Part shown: piece after piece, positions 17,659 to 24,944 of the stretch | Position numbering within the stretch: the stretch's first letter is position 1 | Layout of the letters: every line of letters begins with the position of its first letter | Source: GCA-2720975 sp964469565 | Lineage (GTDB): Bacteria; Planctomycetota; UBA1135; GCA-002686595 | Length of the DNA: 64,000 bases | Reading direction: 5' to 3' | Assembly: GCA_964469565.1 (NCBI GenBank) | Contig: CAYXZD010000005.1 | Location: 1-64,000 of the forward strand | Notes under the pieces: model-generated | Databases searched by the model: none | Seen by the model: the letters and a program-made list of their open reading frames with translations, nothing else | What the model was told of the DNA's origin: nothing | Position numbers and translations under genes: made by a program

Positions 17659-18975
17659 ATGAAGAACCTGCGAATGGTCACGTTTGGCTGCAAGGCCAAC
17701 CAGTACGACACCCAGCTCCTGCGAGAGTCATTGCTCCGTAGGGGCATGACCGAGGCCGAGGGGGACAGCGACTTGGTTGTGCTCAATACCTGTGCAGTCA
17801 CGGAGGACGCCGGCAAGAAAGCCTTCAAACTGATTCGCCGCATTCAGCGAGAAACACCCAAGGCCAAGATGGTGGTCACAGGTTGCTTGGCGGAGAGCGA
17901 ACCCGAATTGCTGCGTCAGATGCCGGGAGTGGAGTGGGTGCTAGGCAATGGTGAAGCGAAGCGGCCGGCCAATTTTCTGGCCCAGTTGGGCCTCGACGCT
18001 GATCCTGAACAGCTTGGGATCCCCTCTGGGATCACGGAGTTCGCCGGACACACGAGGGCCTTTGTTAAAATCCAAGACGGCTGCGACCATGCGTGCTCCT
18101 TTTGCATCATTCCGCGGCTACGCGGGGCCAGTAGGAGCCGCAGTGCTGCCGAGCTGTGCAGTGAAGTCCGAACGCTCGTCGAGGCAGGCCATGTGGAGGT
18201 CGTCTTGTGTGGCATCCATATCGGCCATTGGGGGCGTGACCTGGGTTCCAGCTTGGGTGAATTGCTGGAGCAACTCACATCCTTGGAGCCGCGTGATTCC
18301 GACGGCCAAGTGATGGACTATCGCCTGCGACTGAGTTCAATCGAAGCCACAGAAGTCGATGATCGCATCCTTGATGTCATGGTCCAAAAGCCGGATCGCA
18401 TCGCGCCCCACTTGCACATGCCCCTGCAGTCCGGATCCGCCAGCGTGCTCAAACGCATGCAGCGCTGGTATGAGCCCGAGCAGTACCTGAGCGCCTGCGA
18501 GCACATTCGTGAACGGCTCGACCGCCCTGCCTTTACGGCCGATGTGTTAGTGGGTTTTCCTGGAGAGACTCCAGCAGAGTTCGAGGAGACCCTTGCCCTC
18601 ACCAAGACCGTCGGGTTCGCACGATTGCACGTCTTCCCATTCTCCCCGAGGCCCCAGACGCCGGCGTACGAGATGGCGGCGGATCCAAAGCAACGCATCG
18701 CCCCTGAACTACTGCGCGAGCGGCGCGTACTCCTCGCCGAGCAGGCCCGCACCGCAAGCCTGGCCTTCTGCCGTAGCCTCAACGGGGCTGCTGAACGAAT
18801 CGTCCTCGAGGGCTTTGCGGGCCTCTCGGGCCGCTACCAAAGGGTCAGTGTGGATCCTGCCCTCCTGCCAGCTGGCCCCCCGCCTGCAATGGTCGATGTC
18901 ACGCTGCACGTCGATGAGGGCGATAGCAGTGTGACCCTCCGGGGTTCCCCCCTACTCCCAGCACCGCAGGCTTAG
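17659..18975 (+). CDS. mtaB: MtaB-type tRNA methylthiotransferase (radical SAM)
   Basis: 438 residues from MKNLRMVTFGCK; the frame extends upstream to 17419 but only the 17659 start fits the family. The N-terminal cluster-binding cysteines are in TFGCKANQ, LNTCAV and VTGCLAE, and the radical SAM C-x3-C-x2-C is CDHACSFC. The C-terminal TRAM region is short. MtaB adds the methylthio group to t6A37 of tRNA; MiaB and RimO are relatives, and the FGCKANQ-type opening favours MtaB. It is divergent from the TPR lipoprotein gene, and no cluster partner lies nearby. Confidence 0.88.
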   Translation: MKNLRMVTFGCKANQYDTQLLRESLLRRGMTEAEGDSDLVVLNTCAVTEDAGKKAFKLIRRIQRETPKAKMVVTGCLAESEPELLRQMPGVEWVLGNGEAKRPANFLAQLGLDADPEQLGIPSGITEFAGHTRAFVKIQDGCDHACSFCIIPRLRGASRSRSAAELCSEVRTLVEAGHVEVVLCGIHIGHWGRDLGSSLGELLEQLTSLEPRDSDGQVMDYRLRLSSIEATEVDDRILDVMVQKPDRIAPHLHMPLQSGSASVLKRMQRWYEPEQYLSACEHIRERLDRPAFTADVLVGFPGETPAEFEETLALTKTVGFARLHVFPFSPRPQTPAYEMAADPKQRIAPELLRERRVLLAEQARTASLAFCRSLNGAAERIVLEGFAGLSGRYQRVSVDPALLPAGPPPAMVDVTLHVDEGDSSVTLRGSPLLPAPQA

Positions 18976-19112
18976 GGTGGCCCTGCCCCCCCTTCCGAGA
19001 ATGCACTCGGCGTTCCCAACACCTTCATCGCAAGTGCCAACTCAGGGAGGAATTGGGGCACTCTAGGCGCTTGAGTCAGGTCTACTCAGGGTGAGTTCGA
19101 CTGCACTCTAGC

Positions 19113-20387
19113 TTGATTATGATCCTGTCACTCACCCTACTCCTCAGCACTAGCCTCCACCCAACTCCTATGTCTCCCATGGAGACTGTGCAGGCCGGCT
19201 CCAGCTCCGCTGGTCGTACCGCTAGTCCTTCTTCTGGGGGTGTTAGCCCTACAGAACCGGAAGACCCCACAAGGCCAGCTTCAATCGCATGGTTCGGATC
19301 TTGGCGAACAGCCCAGGCCGAAGCCCAACGCTCGAACCGGCCCATCTTGGTGATGTCAGCGGCCCCCCACTGTAAGCAAGTACCGGGGAAGTGGTGACCA
19401 GGGTATCAATGGGCAGACGAATCCTACTTGTCTGACCCCGCGGTGGTCACCGCTTCGCGAGCCTTCGTCTGTGTTCGGCCCGCAACCTACGAATCCGAGT
19501 CCGAAGCAGAATTCCTCCTGTCACTCTATCGCGGCCGCGAGGGCACCCTAGAGAACTCAGTCTTCGCCCTACTGGGGCCTGATGGCAAGCAGCGGTTTTC
19601 ACGCCCAGGGCGCTCACCTGCCTGGGTCTTTCCCTCAGCTTCCGCCATGGCAGAGCGGTTGAACGCCATTGCAAAGCAAGTGATCGTCGAGACATCCAAA
19701 CCCAACAAAACTCGCGCCGCATCGACCCCGCCCGAGGCCTTCCAATCCAAGCACTTGCCCTCCTATCCAACCCTGCGATTGGCCCTCAATGTGGCAGCCT
19801 GCGACAGCCGCCCCCTCGCCCTGCTGGTCACCCAAAGCGAAGAGGCCAGCTCACAGTCCGAATTCACGGTGGATGACCTCGCACGTATCGCTTGGTCTGC
19901 CAAGTGGGTCGGCCAATTCCACTGGGCGACGGCCACAGACGCTCAGTTCGAGCACATCGAGGCCTTGCCCCCCATTGAAGCAGTGGCCCTGGGTGACGGT
20001 GCTTGCGGAGCAGCACTGCTTATTGTTGAAGTCGGCCCCCTAGCCCAGACGACCCGGCTGCTGGCCAGCACGTCCAAGGCGTCTGAATTGGCGTCTAGCC
20101 TCGAACAAGCCATCGCAGCTCACAATCCAGAACAGGCACTACACACCCGTGCCCACGTGACGTCAGGAATCAAACAAGGGGTGCACTGGGAGACGGTGCT
20201 GCCTGTGACCGATCCGGGAATCGGCCCCCCAGGGCCTAGAACTCGATCGAGTGATCGGGGCCGCAGTCGCGAGAAGGGTGCGAGACAGGCCCCCCATGGA
20301 CGCCGCACACCCGGCCGAGGGGAGGGCCCCGGCCATGGGACCCCCAAGGGGGGCGCAGGAGGGAATGACCGGGAGGTCAACCATTAG
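19113..20387 (+). CDS. Secreted thioredoxin-like protein with in-frame TGA: candidate selenoprotein
   Basis: One reading frame from TTG 19113 (or ATG 19119) to TAG at 20385-20387, interrupted only by TGA at 19395-19397. Before the TGA: a signal-like leader, a Ser/Pro-rich spacer, then the thioredoxin-type strand-helix entry IAWFGSWRTAQAEA and RPILVMSAAPHCKQVPGKW. After it the frame continues PGYQWADESYLSDPAVV and AFVCVRPATYE without shift, as in thioredoxin-fold proteins. The layout is C-x7-TGA. A stem-loop starts at the TGA (see 19393..19451). No Shine-Dalgarno precedes a restart at 19428. If TGA is read as selenocysteine the product is about 424 residues; otherwise the gene is broken by a nonsense mutation. 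The last 55 codons are Gly/Arg/Pro-rich and overlap the next gene. Confidence 0.65.
19393..19451 (+). promoter_or_regulatory. SECIS-like stem-loop at the in-frame TGA
   Basis: Outer stem GGTGACCA (19393-19400) pairs with TGGTCACC (19444-19451), eight perfect pairs that include the TGA. Inner stem GGGCAGAC (19411-19418) pairs with GTCTG/CCC (19430-19438) with one bulged A at 19435. The apical loop 19419-19429 begins with G and lies 21 bases after the TGA, inside the 16-37 range described for bacterial SECIS elements. Structure was worked out by eye, without energy calculation. Confidence 0.6.
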
Positions 20388-20862
20388 CTTCCTGACGCGA
20401 TTCGCAGCATGGGGATTCGTGATCCCCCTAGGATGGCTGGCCGTTGCCTCAAGTTGCTCGGCAGACTCAGCGACCGGTCGATCTGAGACTGCCCCCTTCG
20501 CGATCAGTGAGACTGGACGCATCCAAGTGCGCTGGAGCTCAACGCCCGACCCGATTCCCGTCAACGAGGACTTCGAACTCTTGCTCGAACTCCGTCCCGG
20601 CCCTGAACACACCGAACTCCCAGACGACCTCAGGGTCGAGGTTGAGGGTTGGATGCCCGGTCACGGGCACGGGATGTTGCGCAGCCCCAAGGTCACACTG
20701 ATCCCCAGCGAGACTCCCACTGACCGGCACTACTCTGTGCTCGGCATGCTCTTCCACATGGATGGGGAGTGGGAATTGCGCCTGGGGTTCTCATGGAGGG
20801 AAGAAGCAGGGGACAGCTTTGTCCTCCATCGGGACAGGGTTATCTATGGAGTGAGGCTCTAG
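20365..20862 (+). CDS. YtkA/FixH-like secreted protein with HGHGM motif
   Basis: Start at 20365 is set by a strong ribosome-binding site AGGAGG eight bases upstream; the frame is open further back to 20251. 165 residues: signal peptide with lipobox-like ASSCS near residue 30, then a beta-sandwich domain containing PVNEDFELLLEL, VEVEGWMPGHGHGM and FHMDGEWELRLGF. This pattern matches the YtkA/FixH-like domain, whose His/Met motif is thought to bind copper in the periplasm. It overlaps the end of the thioredoxin-like gene by 23 bases and directly abuts the MauG-type gene, so all three are one operon. Confidence 0.8.
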   Translation: MTGRSTISFLTRFAAWGFVIPLGWLAVASSCSADSATGRSETAPFAISETGRIQVRWSSTPDPIPVNEDFELLLELRPGPEHTELPDDLRVEVEGWMPGHGHGMLRSPKVTLIPSETPTDRHYSVLGMLFHMDGEWELRLGFSWREEAGDSFVLHRDRVIYGVRL

Positions 20863-22068
20863 ATGCGCAGCTTCTATCTGTGGGCAATCACGCTGGGACT
20901 GATCGGGATGGGCCGCTGGTTCACCCCCTCCACTCCAGCCCAGCCCGATCCCGCGTGGGCTCAGGTGCGCCACCAATTCACCGACCAGGAGTGGACTCGC
21001 CTGTTGCGCTCCGCCCTGCCGGGAGCGCCCTCGGATCCTACGAATGCGGTGTTTGGGGACGATGCCGCTGCAGCCTTTGGACGCTCACTCTTTTATGATA
21101 AGCGACTGTCCGGCAATGGCGAGGTTTCTTGCGCCACCTGCCATGACCCGGGGCGGGACTGGACTGATGGTCGGCAACTCGCCGAGGGGATCGCGCAACT
21201 CCCACGACACACACCTTCCCTGTGGAATGCAGCCCACCATCGCTGGCAGTTTTGGGACGGACGGGCGGATTCGCTCTGGGCTCAGGCCATTCAGCCCCTT
21301 CTCGGTCCCGACGAAATGGGAGGCTCCCCCGAGGGCATTGCACAGCTGGTATGCAATGATGCAGAGCTAGCCAACCAATTCGAGGCCGCCTTCGGCTTCA
21401 GCCCAAGCCGGGCCGGCGAAGACCCCACAGGCATTCTCGTATGCGTAGCCAAGGCCCTAGCGGCCTTTGAGGGGCGTATCCTCACTCCACCGACGCCCTT
21501 CGACACTTGGTTGGGTGCCCTACGGGCTGAAGGAGGTCCTGGCCTCGAAGCGCTCGATTCCGCTGCCCAGGCCGGTGCGAAACTCTTTTTCGGTGAAGCA
21601 ATGTGCCACCGGTGCCACCATGGCCCCCTGCTCTCAGACCTTGAGTTTCACGATATTGACCTGCCCCGCGACGAAGCCATTGAAGCAGCGCGCCATGGGG
21701 GCCTCGGTACACTCATGCGCGATCCCTTCAATGGCAGTGGGGAATACTCGGACGACCCCCGTGCTGGGGCCGAGCGACTCGCCTATCTCAAACGTACGGA
21801 TCACCAGCGCGGCGAGTGGAAGACGCCTGGCCTGCGCAATGTGGCTCGCACCGCCCCGTACATGCATAACGGGCTCTATGCCAGCCTCGATGAGGTCCTC
21901 GAACACTACTCCACTTTACACGACGCCCCGGCGCGGACGCATTCGGATGTTGCGCGAGTACTCGAACCCGCCCACCTGACGGTTGAGCAAAAGCAAGACA
22001 TCATCGCTTTTCTCAACGCACTCTCCAGTCCTCCTCCCCACGCTGGGCTTCTCGCGCCAAGAGAGTAG
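20863..22068 (+). CDS. MauG/cytochrome c peroxidase-type dihaem protein
   Basis: 401 residues, N-terminal signal/anchor (FYLWAITLGLIGMGRWF). Two haem c sites: CATCH at 90-94 and CHRCH at 248-252. Between them is GRADSLWAQAIQPLLGP, and after the second come GEYSDDP and the peroxidase-family tail TPGLRNVARTAPYMHNG. Di-haem peroxidases of this family reduce H2O2 in the periplasm or, as in MauG, modify proteins oxidatively. ATG follows the TAG of the YtkA-like gene with no gap. Copper-type and thioredoxin-like neighbours suggest an envelope redox function. Confidence 0.92.
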   Translation: MRSFYLWAITLGLIGMGRWFTPSTPAQPDPAWAQVRHQFTDQEWTRLLRSALPGAPSDPTNAVFGDDAAAAFGRSLFYDKRLSGNGEVSCATCHDPGRDWTDGRQLAEGIAQLPRHTPSLWNAAHHRWQFWDGRADSLWAQAIQPLLGPDEMGGSPEGIAQLVCNDAELANQFEAAFGFSPSRAGEDPTGILVCVAKALAAFEGRILTPPTPFDTWLGALRAEGGPGLEALDSAAQAGAKLFFGEAMCHRCHHGPLLSDLEFHDIDLPRDEAIEAARHGGLGTLMRDPFNGSGEYSDDPRAGAERLAYLKRTDHQRGEWKTPGLRNVARTAPYMHNGLYASLDEVLEHYSTLHDAPARTHSDVARVLEPAHLTVEQKQDIIAFLNALSSPPPHAGLLAPRE

Positions 22069-22106
22069 CCAGCATGGATCAGCCCCCCCCTTCCTAGTGA
22101 GTACCC

Positions 22107-23489
22107 ATGAAGAAACTCCTCCTTCCCACAGTCATTCTGACTAGCGTTGCCTTCGCGACCATCCCCGACCTCGATAGTTGGATGGTCAATTGCGACGGAA
22201 CCACCGGATACAATGGCATCCCCGCCGACGTGACCCAGGTGGACTACACAAACAACAACGTCTACGTTCAGGCCACGGGTATTCCAAGCCACCCCATCGG
22301 GCCGTGGAATAACAACCCCAATATCGCCTCGGACCAAGATCATCTGTTCCGAATCCCCCGGGTGCCCACCCCGGCGACAACCACTTGGCTCACGCCCATG
22401 GGTCCCATCGGCTCATTCGTCAACGGCGTACCACTCTTCAACGCAAAGGATGGATTCACATGGCAGGGCAAGGGAGTTTGGTTCCGCAATGCCATCGTGG
22501 CAGAAGCGATCTCTTTTGACTCCTGCGCTGGACACCCACAGAACGCGGGGATGTACCACTACCACCAGATGCCTGAGTGTCTGCAAGCCCAATTGGGTGA
22601 TGACGGCAGCGCCCACTCTCCGATCATCGGCTGGGCCTTTGATGGCTACCCCATTTACGGTCCCTATGGATTCTCAGACCCCCTCGACGCCCAGAGCACC
22701 GTTCGTCGCCTAGACAGCGGCTATCAAATGCGCTTTGGAATGACGACGCGCGACACCCTGCCCGATGGGACGGTCCTGCCTCCCTTTTATTGGGGCCCCA
22801 ATGTGAGTGCCACTTATCCCCTGGGCCTCTACCTCGAAGATTTCGTGTTCAATGGGACAGGCGATTTGGATACATCAAACGGCCGCTTCATGGTGACGCC
22901 CGATTACCCAGCGGGAACCTATGCCTATGTGGCCACCCTGGACAATCTTCTGAACTCTGCTTTCCCCTACACCCTGGGACCCGCCTACTACGGTGTGCCG
23001 GACACCGGCAATTACCCCGGGGGGAATATCAACATCCCGGGCGGAGCGAGCAACCACGACCCCTGCGTCGCCCCCCCCAGCAATTATTGCGTGACCTCCC
23101 CCAATAGTGCGGGGGCGGGGGCGGTGATGAACTGGAGCGGCAGCACCTCCTTGGCTGCCAACGACCTCATGTTGATCTCAACGGGCTGCCCCACCAGTCA
23201 GTTTGGACTGTTTTTCTACGGACCGGACCAGGCCAACATCCCCTTGGGGAATGGTGTGCGCTGCGTCGGTCCAGGGAGCTTGGGCTTGTTCCGGCTACCC
23301 GTCGTGCAGACGTCGATTTTTGGAGTGGGAAGTCTAGCCCTCGACTACAACACGCCGCCTATGAATTCAGGGCCTGGGGCCATCATGGCCGGGACCCAGA
23401 TGAACTTTCAGTTTTGGTACCGGGACAAGCAGGGCGGCGGATCGGGCTACAACCTGTCGGACGGACTGCAGGTGACCTTCACAAACTGA
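22107..23489 (+). CDS. Secreted YHYH-domain protein with lineage-type C-terminal domain
   Basis: 460 residues with signal peptide (MKKLLLPTVILTSVAFA). The YHYH motif is at 150-153, inside HPQNAGMYHYHQMP, followed by the family hallmark GWAFDGYPIYGPYG. YHYH proteins are extracytoplasmic, often next to haem peroxidases and copper proteins, and their activity is unknown. From about residue 325 a separate domain begins at NYCVTSPNS and includes SLAANDLMLIS, GLFFYGP and FQFWYRD; I associate this repeat-type domain with planctomycete and myxobacterial secreted proteins. It lies 38 bases after the MauG-type gene and is closed by a hairpin at 23554. Confidence 0.85.
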   Translation: MKKLLLPTVILTSVAFATIPDLDSWMVNCDGTTGYNGIPADVTQVDYTNNNVYVQATGIPSHPIGPWNNNPNIASDQDHLFRIPRVPTPATTTWLTPMGPIGSFVNGVPLFNAKDGFTWQGKGVWFRNAIVAEAISFDSCAGHPQNAGMYHYHQMPECLQAQLGDDGSAHSPIIGWAFDGYPIYGPYGFSDPLDAQSTVRRLDSGYQMRFGMTTRDTLPDGTVLPPFYWGPNVSATYPLGLYLEDFVFNGTGDLDTSNGRFMVTPDYPAGTYAYVATLDNLLNSAFPYTLGPAYYGVPDTGNYPGGNINIPGGASNHDPCVAPPSNYCVTSPNSAGAGAVMNWSGSTSLAANDLMLISTGCPTSQFGLFFYGPDQANIPLGNGVRCVGPGSLGLFRLPVVQTSIFGVGSLALDYNTPPMNSGPGAIMAGTQMNFQFWYRDKQGGGSGYNLSDGLQVTFTN

Positions 23490-23553
23490 GGTTTGTCCGG
23501 GCCCGATTCCCTACGACCGCCCGGAGGCCCAAAACAGGCCCTTTTTAGCCAAA

Positions 23554-23596
23554 AACAAGCCCCAATTGCCCCAAAACGGGACAATTGGGGCTTGTT
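23554..23596. terminator. Strong hairpin after the YHYH gene
   Basis: A perfect 15-base-pair stem, AACAAGCCCCAATTG (23554-23568) with CAATTGGGGCTTGTT (23582-23596), and a 13-base loop. A T-run flanks it on the left (23542-23546) and TTCTGT on the right, so it could end transcription from either side. Confidence 0.7.
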
Positions 23597-23672
23597 CTGT
23601 CGGTCAGAGCCAGCCCAGCACTATCGAGTCATGGGGATCCCATCCCGTCCGTAGGCCTGCTACCCTGCCCCC

Positions 23673-24392
23673 ATGGCCCCCGCACCCCAGCCCTCTCTCC
23701 CCGACCACGACCCGGCCATTCACCCGGGTCAGGATGCACACGGGGAACTAGTCCGCCTGACCCACGGCCTTCGACGAGCCATGCAGAGACTCGGCCACCG
23801 TGGCCGCAGAAGGTCACAGGCCGTCCCGCAAACGGAAGATCCCTCAGGACAAGCCCCTCCCCCCCAAGTCCCCCCATCCAAGCCTATCGCTCCGGGCCCT
23901 ATTCTCCCCCAAGCGCAGCTGGTCCAGGGCACGGGCAAATCCGGTGTCCTCTTTATTACGGATTGCCCAACTCCAGAAGCTGTCGCCCGCCGCCAGCCCA
24001 TTCATGGAGCCGAAGGGGAGCTTTTGACCGATATTATTGAGAAGGGGATGAGGCTTTCGGCAGGAGATGTGGCGATTACGCACCTGCCTTGCGGATCCAC
24101 TGAGGCCGGCATTGAGATCCATCCAGACTCCAAGAGCATTGATTTGAGGGGTCTTCTGGATTGCGTGCGAAAACTCGCGCCCCGCGTGGTCATCACCCTC
24201 GGCGACCGCCCAGCTCAAGTCGTTTTGGGCTCACAATTGCCCCTGAATCGCCTCAGAGGGCAGATTCACCCCTGGGCTGATTCCCAATTGGTGGCAACCC
24301 TCGCTCCGGAATCCCTCCTGGAGAACCCTGCCCTCAAGAGAGATTGCTGGCAAGACATCCAACTGGCGATGGGCCAGCTGAACACGGGTTAG
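23673..24392 (+). CDS. Diverged uracil-DNA glycosylase-superfamily protein
   Basis: 239 residues. The first 85 are Pro/Arg/Gln-rich and low complexity. The rest follows the layout of family 4 uracil-DNA glycosylases: GELLTDIIEKGMRLSAGDVAI, VITLGDRPAQVVLG, LNRLRGQIHPW and LAPESLLENPALKRD. The usual motif GEAPG is replaced by TDCPT and the HPS motif by APES, and the cluster-binding cysteines are not evident. It is either a catalytically altered member or a non-enzymatic derivative. Function unknown; it stands alone between two hairpin/intergenic zones. Confidence 0.6.
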   Translation: MAPAPQPSLPDHDPAIHPGQDAHGELVRLTHGLRRAMQRLGHRGRRRSQAVPQTEDPSGQAPPPQVPPSKPIAPGPILPQAQLVQGTGKSGVLFITDCPTPEAVARRQPIHGAEGELLTDIIEKGMRLSAGDVAITHLPCGSTEAGIEIHPDSKSIDLRGLLDCVRKLAPRVVITLGDRPAQVVLGSQLPLNRLRGQIHPWADSQLVATLAPESLLENPALKRDCWQDIQLAMGQLNTG

Positions 24393-24944
24393 GACCGCCC
24401 CGGGGTGTGATGGATGCCGGGGCCACCATTCATCCGCCGCTGGAGGCCCCCCAGGGGAGGTCGATTGGCCCCAGCCAAGCCTTAAGCCATCGGGTAACTC
24501 CCCTCTCCCAGAGCGGTAGGGTCCCCACTGGCTCACGCAGCGCCCCGCGCCCCGCGTCCTAGCTAGGGTTTTTCAATCTGTCCCCCCCACTGCCCACCAT
24601 TGACCCTCCCCGTGCTCAGGGGTAGGCTACTGCCACTTTCAATCGCTCTGTATGGCACGCTGACTCGGCCTCGCGGTCTGGCCAGAGTGCATTTTCGTGG
24701 AGCACCTTCGTTCTTCGACTCCCCTTACTAGGCCCGTAGGCCTCCAGTTGCCACCCTCGATTCATCCTGGGAGGGCAACCCATGAGCGCGCTCATGGGTG
24801 TGCCCCTACGATGTTCCAAGGGCGGAACCGACTGGGATCCTGCGTCCCTTACTGTCGTGCAACGAAGACTTCAACCCGTACCGAGCCCTTACCTCCCCCC
24901 TCTGCCCCCCGGACCCCCGCCTACCTTTCATGGCACCTTCATCC
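24393..24944. other. Intergenic leader region of the secretin locus
   Basis: About 550 bases without a convincing gene; several open frames here lack motifs and ribosome-binding sites. It contains the 22-base palindrome at 24778..24799. Weak hairpin-like GC stretches follow the glycosylase-like gene. A promoter for the secretin gene must lie here but I could not place it. Confidence 0.5.
24778..24799. promoter_or_regulatory. Perfect 22-base palindrome upstream of the first secretin gene
   Basis: Half-site ACCCATGAGCG joined directly to its complement CGCTCATGGGT, centred about 155 bases before the chosen secretin start. With no loop it is a poor hairpin and looks more like an operator for a dimeric regulator. 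No known regulator consensus is recognised. Confidence 0.6.
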
